Counted from the stretch's first letter, positions 35,001 to 43,465 are shown. The stretch is 64,000 nt of DNA from Candidatus Parcubacteria bacterium (GCA_021731405.1 JAKFXN010000002.1:1-64000), one strand, 5' to 3'. Notes: a model not told the origin generated them from the letters alone. Numbers and translations: made by a program.

Positions 35001-35811
35001 AGGCAAGTACGGACAAGCCGCCTACTTTGACGGTAGTTCACATGTGAGTGTGGAGATGGGAACTCTCAAGCCTACGTATACTGCTTCGTTCTGGATGAAG
35101 CCCAATCGACCAGCTTCCAATCGAGAATTTTTCCCAGCGATCTATGGTGGTAATGAAACTGGCTGCGGTTCTGCTCCAAGTGTTTCATATGATGGCTTGA
35201 AGCAGATTGTGGTACATACAACAGGTTGTGACGGTAGCGCAGAGTCACTCATTGGAGGTTTTGGTCCAACCACATGGCATCATGTGACAGTGGTCGTTAC
35301 TGACTCTTCTCGCCGTGTGTATATAAATGGCAGTCTTGAAGATGAAAGAGAAAACCTAGCAAACTCAGAAACTTCAGCCTCAGCTTGTTTCTTTATTGGC
35401 GGGTACCAGACTGAACCATGTAAACCAACGGACGGAATTTACTTCAAAGGCCTCATCGACGACGTTCGTGTATACAAACGCGCCCTCTCTGCTAGTGAAA
35501 TCCAAACCCTCGTAGCTAGTACTCCAACCAAGTCGACGGTTGCTACAATTCCTGCGACATCAAATGGTTTTGTCCGAGCAGTGAAGGTTAGTACCATTCC
35601 ATTTGTGCAAAACCTCGCCGTTGCCAGTACTGGAGAAGCGGTCACACAGCTCCAAAAAGTGTTGACTGCACTTGGCTATTTCAAAGAAGAAGCCACGGGC
35701 TATTTTGGACCACTCACCGCAAGCGCTGTCTCAGCCTTCCAGCGTGACAATGGTCTTGAGCCAGTTGGAATTGTTGGTTCTAAGACTAGAGCGGTGCTTA
35801 ATTTACGGTAA
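32041..35811 (+). CDS. Giant modular surface protein 1 (SH3-like, LamG, PG-binding)
   Basis: 1256 aa. Signal peptide 1-22 (LSLALFLLVPSLGLA). Residues 24-640: a large Trp-rich domain with GARGDIGPITNVNADWLL and DQINAQAT, possibly a helical-barrel carbohydrate-active fold (guess). Then a PT linker, an Ig-like domain (about 664-740, one Cys pair), an SH3b-like domain (745-812), PT linker, second Ig-like domain (841-915), long PT/PV linker, LamG/concanavalin-like domain (958-1165), and a C-terminal peptidoglycan-binding domain (1190-1256, LQKVLTALGYFKEEATGYFGP). It would be exported and held on the wall. -10 TATACT at about 31996 gives a leader of roughly 36 nt. Paralogue follows. Confidence 0.85.
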   Translation: MLKVFSKLSLALFLLVPSLGLAQVTNLPSVPQPSSGQIVGLNLQNPTGSSLVSQPVRFGQAFLAGALSGTSGINATVNGVAAPAQIDVKTKHADGSVKFGVVTVMAPAVSANTVNPTLLSATTKSSSVISLSTMPNYSLVVDMTMSDGKKYSFNAATLLAEAISAGKVSYWRQGSVVTEGRIEVPVVSSMRLVFDISKYQDGTYSTDVHFNNDAAMTSSGNTLTYSATITQNGKVAYQVSNLKHHQYQTWHTVIYSGATPAINPQLDIPYLVKTKTIINFDTTHGVLTDEISSLTYKPLDATGITEYMPMAGARGDIGPITNVNADWLLTQDAKAAKSALAQADGAGSVPWHYYDPSSKDYISLDKYPDLWTDERGDPTLTQFSKSTDWQVDSAHQPNLSFIPYLLTGSRYHLDQINAQATHAIFIVWPAPRDGGTGLVINDNDQIRSQAWNFRQVAEAAWANPDGTATKAYWERLVDNNLQSLLNRIPQMTKAQGEPHGYIAGYAPWQDDYFLSSMAAVAGRGNAKAKKIIEWMSNFMVGRFVHLPNPEVGITAELTNWKSDDSGYITTWKGISDANPSSNSDGGTYGLLGLGSIANTYNITGSSTVLQVYNRIKALNFPTTSIDDRRTETQFSIVPVGTGAGVITPSPTPTPTPTPIPVVAPTATLTAIPTSITSGGSTVVSWSSTNATTCTGTNFTTGGATSGAVSVALVNNATFTLSCTGAGGTVTKSVTVSVAATPSTKFTLTDRVAASDTVNVRATANTAGTLRGTQVVGALGSVAGGPTSANGYSWWNINFDNGADGWAVEDYLVKSTVPVPTPAPTPTPTPTPVPVPTPTPVVAPTLTLTASKAAVVSRERVTLNWSAQNATSCASGNFLVSSTTGSKVVRPTKSTTYTMTCTGKSGSVTQSVGVTVGTTPTPTPTPTPTPVPTPTPTPTPVPAPVPTPTPSAGSMPTDYFLYLPFDGSIEEKGSAKKTTAGGNVTYQTGKYGQAAYFDGSSHVSVEMGTLKPTYTASFWMKPNRPASNREFFPAIYGGNETGCGSAPSVSYDGLKQIVVHTTGCDGSAESLIGGFGPTTWHHVTVVVTDSSRRVYINGSLEDERENLANSETSASACFFIGGYQTEPCKPTDGIYFKGLIDDVRVYKRALSASEIQTLVASTPTKSTVATIPATSNGFVRAVKVSTIPFVQNLAVASTGEAVTQLQKVLTALGYFKEEATGYFGPLTASAVSAFQRDNGLEPVGIVGSKTRAVLNLR

Positions 35812-35827
35812 CTTGAAGGGATAAAAT

Positions 35828-35862
35828 ATAGAAAAGCCTGCGTTTGCAGGCTTTTCTATTTT
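35828..35862 (+). terminator. Terminator of surface protein 1
   Basis: ATAGAAAAGCCTGC pairs with GCAGGCTTTTCTAT around GTTT, then TTTT. Confidence 0.92.
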
Positions 35863-35965
35863 AAGTATTAAACCACAGGATGAGGTTTACAAAAGGGGAT
35901 ACTGGGGTTTGTCTCTAGTATAATTACATACAGATTAAAGCAAATTTATTATTTAACTACCCGTC

Positions 35966-38900
35966 ATGTTCAAATTATTTTCTAAGCTCAGTCTAGCCCT
36001 CTTTTTACTCGTACCAAGTCTTGGGCTAGCTCAGGTCACGTATCTACCAACCATTCCTCAGGCGACCGGCAGTCAAATTGTTGGACTTAATCTGCAAAAC
36101 CCGACGGGGAGCAGTCTCGTCTCGCAACCTGTGCGTTTTGGACAAACCTTTTTATCAGGCGCACTTTCTGGTACTTCTGGTATCAGTGCAACAGTGAATG
36201 GTGCAGGTGCCCCAGCGCAAATAGATGTTAAGACAAAACACAGTGATGGTTCAGTGAAGTTTGGTGTCGTGACAGTTATGGCACCAGCACTTTCTGCTAA
36301 CAGTGCCAACCCAACTCTTCTCTCACCTGCAACAAAAAGTAGTTCTGTCATTTCGCTCTCGACAATGCCTAACTACTCCCTCGTTGTTGACATGACTATG
36401 TCTGATGGAAAGAAGTATAGCTTCAACGCTGGCACACTTTTAGCTGAGGCACTCTCCGCTGGCAAAGTTTCATACTGGAGACAGGGACCGGTTGTGACCG
36501 AAGGAAGAATTGAAGTACCAGTAGCATCTTCAATGCGACTGGTGTTTGATATTTCTAAGTATCAAGACGGTTCATACTCAACTGATGTGCACTTCAACAA
36601 CGATGCAGCGATGACAGCTTCAGGAGATACTCTCACGTATTCAGCTACTATTACTCAAAACGGAAAGGTAGCGTATCAGGTGAGCAACCTAGCACATCAT
36701 CAGTATCAAACCTGGCACACGGTTGTCTATAGCGCAGTAACTCCAGCCATCAATCCGCAACTTGATATTCCGTATTTATTGAAAACGAAAGCTGTGCTTA
36801 ACTTTAATACCACTCACGGGGTCGCCACAAATGCAATATCAGCCGTTACCTATACTCCGCTCGGTGAAGCGGGAATTGAAACCTACATGCCAATGACAGG
36901 TGGTCGAGGTGATATTGGTCCAATCACAAACGTAAATGCTGATTGGCTCCTCACGCAAGATGTTAAGGCTGCAAAATCAGCTCTCGCACAAGCAGATGCT
37001 GCCGGCAGTATCCCTTGGCATTACTACGACCCAACAACAAGTGATTATATTTCTCTAGATAAACACCCAAAGCTTTGGGCTGATAGTCGAGGGAATCCAA
37101 AACTTACTCAGTTTACAAAAGATTCTGTTTGGAGTATTGATACATCTCACCAACCAAACCTTTCGTTCATCCCATACATCTTAACTGGAAACCGTTACCA
37201 TCTAGATCAAATTAATGCTCAAGCAACCTTCTCAATATTTAATTCTTGGCCGTATTACCGAAAGGATGGACTCGGATTGATGCTTAATGGGGGCGACCAG
37301 ACTAGAGGGCAGGCCTGGAGTTTCCGTCAAGTTATTGATGCTGTTTGGGCAAACCCTGATGACACCACAACAAAGTCTTACTGGAGAAAAGTTGAAGATA
37401 ACAATCTCCAGTATCTTTTGGATGCACGTTCTGCACGTGAGACTGAGCAGGGTGAGGCGTATGGATATGCTGCAGGAGCAAACTACGAAACATACATAGC
37501 TCCATGGCAGCAAGAGTTTTACTTTAGTGCAGTTGCACTTTCGGCACAGCGAGGAAATGCCAAGGCAAAAGAAGTAGCAGCGTGGATGTCTAACTTTATT
37601 GTCGATCGCTTCAATAAATTGCGTGAACCTCTCTCATCAGTTAACTACCGATTCAACCATCGTAATGCAGCCGGTGCGATTGTAAAAACATGGTCTGGAC
37701 TTTCTGATCAAAATCCTGCTACTCCGGGTAAGGGTTATTATTCACCACTCGGCCTTGCTTCACTTGCCAATGCATACAATGTCTCAGGATTGCAAAAAGA
37801 TCTCGACACCTATAATAAGATTAAAGCACTGAACCCTCCTTCAACCAGTATTGACGATATGCGTGTGGAGACACAATTCAGTATCGTCCCAGTGGGTTCT
37901 GGTGCCGGGGTTATCACACCTGCTCCAACTCCAACACCAACACCAACACCAACACCAACACCAACACCAACACCTACTCCGACTCCAGTAGTAGCTCCAA
38001 CCGCTACTCTGACCGCTATTCCAACTTCAATCACCAGTGGTGGCAGTACCGTAGTGACGTGGTCTTCAACGAACGCTACTACTTGTACTGGGACAAACTT
38101 CAGTACTGGTGGAGCTGCTAGTGGAGCAGTGTCTGTAGCGCTTGTAAATAATGCCACCTTCACGCTGTCATGTACTGGTGCTGGTGGTTCTGTGACTAAG
38201 ACTGCAGCAACTACTGTTTCAACGGTTACCTCAACAAAGTTTAAGTCTGGTGATCGAGTTTCAACAACTGAAAATCTTAACGTACGAACAACTGCTAACA
38301 CAACAGGAACTTTACTCGGCACACAGTCATTAAGTGCGCTTGGGTTTGTTGCTGGCGGACCAACAAATGCGAGCGGTTTTAACTGGTGGAACATTAACTT
38401 CGATAGTGGTGTTGATGGCTGGGCAGTGGAAGACTATCTTATGAAGTCAACGATAGCTGTTCCAACACCTACGCCAACTCCAACACCTACGCCAACTCCA
38501 ACCCCAGGAACAAAAAGTGTCTGTGTTGATACAATTTGTACATACACAACTATCGCCAGTGCATTTGCAGCCGCAAAGAATGGTTCGACTATCACTATTT
38601 CAGGTGAATGGACTGCTGGCGGGGCTTTGACAGCAAGTAACGTAACCATCAAAGGTGATGGTACTGCACACCTCAAGGGTGGTGCTGTACAAGGAAAAGC
38701 GATTATTGTGACAAGTGGACAGAGCACCACAATTGAAAATATCGAGTGTTCAAACGCAACAGTACCAGACGAAAACGGCGCTTGTGTGCGACATCAAGGA
38801 AGTGGTCTGACTCTCCGTAATGTAAACTTCCACGATAATCAAAACGGTCTTCTCGCTAGCCCAGACAGCGGCTCAATCCTAATTGAAGGAAGTACCTTTG

Positions 38901-40768
38901 AGCGAAATGGATTTAATGGTGGTGGAGGATATGCACACGGAATTTATGTTAATGGTGGAAATACTGAACTCACTATTCGAAATTCGAAGTTCTTACGTAG
39001 TAAGCTTGGCGGGCACGAGATCAAGAGCCGAGCAGCTAAGACCACAATCGAAAATACGGTCATTGCTACCATTGACGGAGTTGATAGTCGTAATATCGAC
39101 ATTCCAAATGGGGGACAGGTGATCATTAAAAACAGCGTCATTGAACAAGGACCAAGCAGTGAAAATTCAAACTCAATTGGTATTGGGCATGAAGGACTTA
39201 CACATGCGGTTAATTCAGTTTTACTTGAAAATAACTATATTATTCTCGAACGAAGTGGCACAAATGTGATGCTTCAGACACCAGGTATGCCTACTCCAGT
39301 AGTGAAGGGTAACACCATTATTGGCGGTACAAATCCTGGCGGTACCAATACGTGGTATCAAAGTCGTTCAGCTGCTGGTATTGCTGCCTACCCATACTTG
39401 CCAAGTGCAGGTAGTGTACCTATGCCGACTTCCACCCCGACTCCCGTACCCGAGCCTACCCCAACCCCAACACCTACTCCAACACCTACTCCAACTCCAG
39501 TAGTGGCCCCAACTCTCACCCTCACTGCCAGCAAAGCCGCCGTAGCAGCTCGAGAACGGGTAACTCTTAATTGGTCAGCGCAAAACGCTACCAGCTGTAC
39601 TTCAGGCAATTTCCTTGTTTCAAGTACCACAGGTTCAAAGGTGGTTCGTCCAACAAAAAGTACAACGTACACCATGACCTGTACTGGAAAGGGTGGTTCA
39701 GTGACACAGAGTGTTGCGGTCACTGTTGGCTCTACGCCAGCACCTACCCCTGTGCCCGAACCTACCCCAACTCCAGTACCAGAACCAACTCCAACCCCGA
39801 CACCTACACCTACACCTACACCTACACCTACACCTACCCCAACCCCAGTTCCTTCAGCTGGTACTATGCCAACCGACTACTTCCTCTACTTGCCATTTGA
39901 CGGTTCAATTGAAGATAAGGGCTCTGCAAAGAAAACAACTGCCGGTGGAAGTATTAGTTACCAAACAGGCAAGTACGGACAAGCGGCGTACTTTGATGGC
40001 AGTTCACACGTGAGTGTGGAGATGGGAACACTGAAGCCTTCGTACACTGCTTCGTTTTGGATGAGGCCAGACCAGATTGGTAGTGGAGCATATGGCTCAG
40101 CTGTGCATGGCGGTAGATCTGGAGCTTGTGTTGCAACTCCAAACGTAACGTACACTGGAGCGAACCAGATAGCGGTACATACAACAGGTTGTGATGAATC
40201 GACCACTCTCCTTGATGGCTATGCACCAAATACATGGGTGCATGTGGCGGTGGTTGTTGGTTCTTCAGACCGCAAAATATACATCAATGGAAATCTCGTT
40301 GATGACAGACAAAATCTAAGTAACCGCGGCACAGTTAGTTGGGCATGCTTCTTCATTGGAGCTCTTCAGGTGGGTGAGTGTAAGGCACCTGACAGTCACT
40401 TCAAAGGCCTCATCGACGACGTCCGTGTATACAAACGAGTTCTCTCTGCTAGTGAAATACAAACCCTAGTAGCCAGTGCTCCAACCAAGTCAACGGTCGC
40501 TACTATCCCTGCGACAGCAAACAGTTTTGTCCGCGCCGTGAAGATAAACACCATCCCGTTTGTCCAAGACCTGGCCGTTATGAGTACCGGAGAAGCGGTC
40601 ATACAGCTCCAAAAGGTGCTGACCGCACTTGGCTACTTCAAAGAAGAAGCCACCGGCTACTTTGGACCACTCACTGCCAGTGCTGTCTCAGCCTTCCAGC
40701 GTGACAACGGTCTTGAACCAGTTGGAAATGTTGGCCCGAAGACGAGAAGTGTCCTTAATCTACGGTAA
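35966..40768 (+). CDS. Giant modular surface protein 2 with beta-helix insert
   Basis: 1600 aa, a paralogue of protein 1 with the same signal peptide, N-terminal domain, Ig-like, SH3b, LamG and PG-binding modules and very similar DNA. Extra: residues about 850-1148 form a right-handed beta-helix (repeats such as TLRNVNFHDNQNGL, ILIEGSTFERNG, LTIRNSKFLRS, VIIKNSVIEQG), inserted between two PT tracts. Beta-helix folds bind or cut polysaccharides; no catalytic residues can be named. A TATAAT box near 35919 gives a leader of about 40 nt. It is probably an adhesin or glycan-binding protein for host or neighbour cells (inference). Confidence 0.85.
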   Translation: MFKLFSKLSLALFLLVPSLGLAQVTYLPTIPQATGSQIVGLNLQNPTGSSLVSQPVRFGQTFLSGALSGTSGISATVNGAGAPAQIDVKTKHSDGSVKFGVVTVMAPALSANSANPTLLSPATKSSSVISLSTMPNYSLVVDMTMSDGKKYSFNAGTLLAEALSAGKVSYWRQGPVVTEGRIEVPVASSMRLVFDISKYQDGSYSTDVHFNNDAAMTASGDTLTYSATITQNGKVAYQVSNLAHHQYQTWHTVVYSAVTPAINPQLDIPYLLKTKAVLNFNTTHGVATNAISAVTYTPLGEAGIETYMPMTGGRGDIGPITNVNADWLLTQDVKAAKSALAQADAAGSIPWHYYDPTTSDYISLDKHPKLWADSRGNPKLTQFTKDSVWSIDTSHQPNLSFIPYILTGNRYHLDQINAQATFSIFNSWPYYRKDGLGLMLNGGDQTRGQAWSFRQVIDAVWANPDDTTTKSYWRKVEDNNLQYLLDARSARETEQGEAYGYAAGANYETYIAPWQQEFYFSAVALSAQRGNAKAKEVAAWMSNFIVDRFNKLREPLSSVNYRFNHRNAAGAIVKTWSGLSDQNPATPGKGYYSPLGLASLANAYNVSGLQKDLDTYNKIKALNPPSTSIDDMRVETQFSIVPVGSGAGVITPAPTPTPTPTPTPTPTPTPTPTPVVAPTATLTAIPTSITSGGSTVVTWSSTNATTCTGTNFSTGGAASGAVSVALVNNATFTLSCTGAGGSVTKTAATTVSTVTSTKFKSGDRVSTTENLNVRTTANTTGTLLGTQSLSALGFVAGGPTNASGFNWWNINFDSGVDGWAVEDYLMKSTIAVPTPTPTPTPTPTPTPGTKSVCVDTICTYTTIASAFAAAKNGSTITISGEWTAGGALTASNVTIKGDGTAHLKGGAVQGKAIIVTSGQSTTIENIECSNATVPDENGACVRHQGSGLTLRNVNFHDNQNGLLASPDSGSILIEGSTFERNGFNGGGGYAHGIYVNGGNTELTIRNSKFLRSKLGGHEIKSRAAKTTIENTVIATIDGVDSRNIDIPNGGQVIIKNSVIEQGPSSENSNSIGIGHEGLTHAVNSVLLENNYIILERSGTNVMLQTPGMPTPVVKGNTIIGGTNPGGTNTWYQSRSAAGIAAYPYLPSAGSVPMPTSTPTPVPEPTPTPTPTPTPTPTPVVAPTLTLTASKAAVAARERVTLNWSAQNATSCTSGNFLVSSTTGSKVVRPTKSTTYTMTCTGKGGSVTQSVAVTVGSTPAPTPVPEPTPTPVPEPTPTPTPTPTPTPTPTPTPTPVPSAGTMPTDYFLYLPFDGSIEDKGSAKKTTAGGSISYQTGKYGQAAYFDGSSHVSVEMGTLKPSYTASFWMRPDQIGSGAYGSAVHGGRSGACVATPNVTYTGANQIAVHTTGCDESTTLLDGYAPNTWVHVAVVVGSSDRKIYINGNLVDDRQNLSNRGTVSWACFFIGALQVGECKAPDSHFKGLIDDVRVYKRVLSASEIQTLVASAPTKSTVATIPATANSFVRAVKINTIPFVQDLAVMSTGEAVIQLQKVLTALGYFKEEATGYFGPLTASAVSAFQRDNGLEPVGNVGPKTRSVLNLR
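37927..37974 (+). repeat. In-frame hexamer repeat (CCAACA)n coding Pro-Thr
   Basis: About eight units of a 6-nt repeat inside surface protein 2. Since the unit is two codons, length changes alter linker length and not frame. Confidence 0.9.
38458..39500 (+). repeat. Beta-helix cassette bracketed by PT tracts
   Basis: PT-coding tracts at about 38461-38508 and 39420-39500 flank the insert that is absent from surface protein 1, where one PT tract (34490-34560) joins the same flanking domains. Confidence 0.75.
39797..39843 (+). repeat. In-frame hexamer repeat (CCTACA)n coding Pro-Thr
   Basis: Six near-perfect units in the linker before the LamG domain of surface protein 2. Confidence 0.9.
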
Positions 40769-40776
40769 CCTAACCC

Positions 40777-40810
40777 AAAAAACAGCCTGCGTACGCAGGC
40801 TGTTTTTTAT
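40777..40810 (+). terminator. Terminator of surface protein 2
   Basis: AAAAAACAGCCTGC pairs with GCAGGCTGTTTTTT around GTAC. Confidence 0.93.
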
Positions 40811-40837
40811 TGTTTTTCGTGTATAGTACGGGACTAT

Positions 40838-41074
40838 ATGGCACACCCGTTTGAAAAGATGTTAGACGTGGCAATTAAAAAAAGTACCCCATTTGAAAAT
40901 GAGGTGCTTAAGGTAGCTGAGAATCTTAAGGAAAAAGGGTATAGTCCCGAAGAGATTTTTACCGTCCTTACCAAGCTCCATAAATCACTTATAGACAAAG
41001 ACGAAGCAGAGATAGTAGGAGAGGCAGTAGAGGAGTTTAGTCGGTATGTTGAAGATAAGGATGAGGACGATTAA
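40838..41074 (+). CDS. Small acidic helical protein, unknown
   Basis: 78 aa (MAHPFEKMLDVAIKKSTPFE...), strongly charged, with the pattern KEKGYSPEEIFTVLTKLHKSLIDKDEAEIV and an acidic end (VEDKDEDD). TATAGT lies 10 nt before the ATG and there is no Shine-Dalgarno, as in the core genes. It looks like a conserved CPR small protein; function unknown. It has its own strong terminator. Confidence 0.72.
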   Translation: MAHPFEKMLDVAIKKSTPFENEVLKVAENLKEKGYSPEEIFTVLTKLHKSLIDKDEAEIVGEAVEEFSRYVEDKDEDD

Positions 41075-41078
41075 AAGA

Positions 41079-41116
41079 AAAGAGCCCCTCACTGAAAGTG
41101 AGGGGCTCTTGTTTTT
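41079..41116. terminator. Bidirectional terminator
   Basis: Perfect 14-bp stem AAGAGCCCCTCACT (41080-41093) with 41097-41110, loop GAA, A-run before and T-rich sequence after. It serves the 78-aa gene and the convergent SDR gene. Confidence 0.92.
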
Positions 41117-41125
41117 TGGTTGGCG

Positions 41126-41899
41126 CTAGTTGTAGCCGCCGTCCGCTTTGAGATTCACGCCGTGGATGGCAGAGCTAGCTCGGCTGGTCAGCCAGACGAT
41201 TACTCTTGCCACTTCACGAACATCGAGGTCTCGCTTGCGCCAGATGCGTTGTACCTCAGCTTCGTAGCCTGGCACGTCATCGTTCATTGGTGAGTTCACC
41301 CAACCTGGGGCTACTCCATTGATGCGGAGGCCTCGCTCAGCGTATTCCTTGTCCAGACATTCGATAGTTGGTATGAGTGCCGCCTTGCTTTGGTCGTACG
41401 GCACCGAGAATGGGGCCCAGGAACCGAGGCTGAGACCGTTGGTCGAAGTAATGAGGACGCTTGCCAGCTCAACACCTTTCTTGGCTGCGCGAGCCATAAC
41501 GTCCCGTGTATTGAGAGTAACAGCTACAACGTTTACTTTGTATACATTGTAGAAGTCCTCTGGAGTCAGGCTTTCAAGCGGTGGATTTGGGGAAATACCC
41601 GAGGCATTCACATACGCATTTATTTCATAGCCTGTGGCCACTACCGCTGCTTCGAGGAAGTCACAAAAAGCAACTGAGTCCAAGAGGTCGACTTTGGCCG
41701 CATAGAACTTGATTCCTTTCGCTTCGACCAACTTCTGCAGTTCCAAAGCCTTGGCTTCGTTACTCCAGTAGGTGATGCTGATGGCTTTGATGCCATCTTG
41801 TCCGGCATACTCTAGCACGGTCGCTGCACCAATTGCACCGGTACCCCCGACGACCAAAGCGTGGCCATCAATGAAGTTTTGAAATTTTGCTGTATCCAT
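41126..41899 (-). CDS. Short-chain dehydrogenase/reductase
   Basis: 257 aa. Rossmann cofactor loop VVGGTGAIGAATV (usual TGxxxGIG is altered to GGTGAIG), NASG-type NVNASG region (VNASGISPNPP), catalytic Ser in ITSTNG, and Y-x3-K in PYDQSKAAL. C-terminal GVNLKADGGYN is the typical SDR end. It reduces or oxidises a carbonyl/alcohol with NAD(P)H; substrate unknown. It has a GGAG Shine-Dalgarno and a palindrome near its promoter. Compared with its core-gene neighbours it looks like accessory cargo. Confidence 0.88.
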   Translation of the reverse strand: MDTAKFQNFIDGHALVVGGTGAIGAATVLEYAGQDGIKAISITYWSNEAKALELQKLVEAKGIKFYAAKVDLLDSVAFCDFLEAAVVATGYEINAYVNASGISPNPPLESLTPEDFYNVYKVNVVAVTLNTRDVMARAAKKGVELASVLITSTNGLSLGSWAPFSVPYDQSKAALIPTIECLDKEYAERGLRINGVAPGWVNSPMNDDVPGYEAEVQRIWRKRDLDVREVARVIVWLTSRASSAIHGVNLKADGGYN

Positions 41900-41939
41900 G
41901 TTGTGTCTCCAGTTTTAAGGATTAATCTCTAAGTATACA

Positions 41940-41955
41940 ACAAATGAGCATTTGT
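41940..41955. promoter_or_regulatory. Palindrome upstream of the SDR gene
   Basis: ACAAATG-AG-CATTTGT, 7-bp perfect arms. It ends 8 nt from the TATACT box (rc at 41933-41938) of the SDR gene, so it may be an operator. Confidence 0.45.
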
Positions 41956-41959
41956 GAAC

Positions 41960-42157
41960 TTAGTCGATTTTGTTGAAGGCAATCAGGTTTACGCTACGAA
42001 AGCGCGATTTCATTATGTACTTGTCTCTCAGTTTTCGTTTGAGCTCCAAGTAAGCTTCGCGGCCTGACTTTTCGGTTTCGTGCACGCCATCTTCACTTTC
42101 TTGCCACCGTCCCTCGTTGGAGAAATTGAAAACAGCTGAGTAGAAATATTCGTTCAT
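41960..42157 (-). CDS. Hypothetical 65-aa protein
   Basis: 65 aa, charged and aromatic, start MNEYFYSAVFNFSNEGRW. It has an excellent Shine-Dalgarno (AAGGAG, 7 nt from the ATG), and upstream on the minus strand TTGACT-17-TTTTAT. The gene is real by these signals, but nothing about function is visible. In the same direction as the SDR gene. Confidence 0.65.
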   Translation of the reverse strand: MNEYFYSAVFNFSNEGRWQESEDGVHETEKSGREAYLELKRKLRDKYIMKSRFRSVNLIAFNKID

Positions 42158-42322
42158 GGTCTGCTCCTTTTGATGTTAAAGAACGGCTAAGCCGAAGCTT
42201 AGATACTTTGAAATAAAACACTAGAAAGGGAACGTAGTCAATGGCGTATCAAGCGGGGCAGTAGACAGGGTATTATTTTGTGGCATAATCAATCCAGTTT
42301 TGTTTTTCTACAGGAGATTATT

Positions 42323-42775
42323 ATGACCAATGATCAAGCTCTCGGCCTTATCGTTCTCGGCTTAATTCTGTTGATACTGTTCAACTGGAAAAAGTTTGTG
42401 CAGCTGGTGGTTAGCCTTGCCGTCCTTTTCATCCGTGTTATGACGGTCGTTGGTGGAATTGTCATGTTTTTCGGTATAAAGAGTGTGGGAGAAGGTATTG
42501 GAATATTGATTCTGATGGTTGTCGTTTTCTGGTTCGCAGATTGGTTAGACAACTCATTCGGACTTGAAGACAAAGCATCTACCTATACTCCTCCGGCCAA
42601 AGGAAGTAGTTTTCCGGGATCGTACGATGAACCCAAAAAACTGTGTCCATATTGCAGCGGCAGTAAACGAATTGGGTGTGATCTGAGCCATGTTCAAAGA
42701 ACTCCAGATAATCCATTCCCAAACTGTTGGAAGTGCAACAACACAGGGTTGATGAGATGTCCGTACTGCCCGTAA
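42323..42775 (+). CDS. Membrane protein with DnaJ-like zinc-hairpin end
   Basis: 150 aa from the ATG at 42323, chosen for its AGGAG site (42312-42316); the frame upstream to 42278 has no such support. Two or three membrane helices (residues 5-80) are followed by a linker and the cysteine block CPYCSGSKRIGC...CWKCNNTGLMRCPYC. Pairs of CxxC with G-S-K/N-T-G spacing resemble the DnaJ zinc hairpins that bind unfolded protein. Role unknown. A terminator follows. Confidence 0.7.
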   Translation: MTNDQALGLIVLGLILLILFNWKKFVQLVVSLAVLFIRVMTVVGGIVMFFGIKSVGEGIGILILMVVVFWFADWLDNSFGLEDKASTYTPPAKGSSFPGSYDEPKKLCPYCSGSKRIGCDLSHVQRTPDNPFPNCWKCNNTGLMRCPYCP

Positions 42776-42785
42776 AGTTATTACA

Positions 42786-42820
42786 AAGAAACCCCCACTG
42801 CACAACAGCGGGGGTTTTAG
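42786..42820 (+). terminator. Terminator of the zinc-hairpin gene
   Basis: AAACCCCC (42789-42796) pairs with GGGGGTTT (42810-42817), inner CTG/CAG pairs, T-run. Confidence 0.8.
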
Positions 42821-42862
42821 TAATTTGAAATTTTATTCGGAGACAATTTTTGAAATTTCAGA

Positions 42863-43465
42863 TTATCTGTTTTCTCCTTCAAAGTCTTGGGCTACTTCAC
42901 CAAATTGCATTGAGTCAGGGTCGAGCTTTAGCCAGATAGTTGTATCAGTGGTCGGCTCAGCTGTAAATGGTTCGTCTGATGCATGAGTGGCAAAATCCAC
43001 AACCGCTACATTCTGACGATGGGTTCCGTTATTCGTCATCCCTTCGTCTATGGAAATTGATTTGGGTTCTATACGGTCACCTAGCAAAAAGGCTTGAGAG
43101 CCTACATAGCCCGTTGGGGTCTGTAGAGCGGCAACAAGGTAGAAGAAAGTGCCGCTCCCGCCAGTTTCTTGGGTGAGAAGGAACAGAACATCTTCTTGTT
43201 CGTCATCATTTAGATCATGCTTTAGCTCATTGCCGTAATAGCGGGTGACAATTTCAACTGATGAACTAGGGGCGGACGTAGTTTCAGACAAACCGTCGGT
43301 CAATGTAACTGTCTGACCTTCAATTATGTATGAGCTATTTTTATGGTCTGCCACTGTACCTTTGTTATTGCTTTGAGTTTCTCTCTCAATATCAAGGTTC
43401 AGGGAGATGAGGAAGGCTGCAATTACCAACACTATGGTACTAGCGACAAGATATTTTTTATTCAT
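42863..43465 (-). CDS. Anchored extracytoplasmic protein, unknown
   Basis: 200 aa. One N-terminal membrane helix (5-24); the rest is a small soluble domain with VTRYYGNELKHDLNDDEQEDVLFLLTQETGGSGTFFYLVAALQTPTGYVGSQAFLLGDRIEPK. The DLNDDEQEDV segment resembles a calcium-binding dockerin/EF-type loop. Similar proteins are familiar from CPR genomes (recalled), but no function is known. Faces outward. Confidence 0.7.
   Translation of the reverse strand: MNKKYLVASTIVLVIAAFLISLNLDIERETQSNNKGTVADHKNSSYIIEGQTVTLTDGLSETTSAPSSSVEIVTRYYGNELKHDLNDDEQEDVLFLLTQETGGSGTFFYLVAALQTPTGYVGSQAFLLGDRIEPKSISIDEGMTNNGTHRQNVAVVDFATHASDEPFTAEPTTDTTIWLKLDPDSMQFGEVAQDFEGENR

Noticed and set aside
37927..39843. Possible CRISPR-like arrays
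   Set aside because: The repeats are 6-nt coding microsatellites without spacers.
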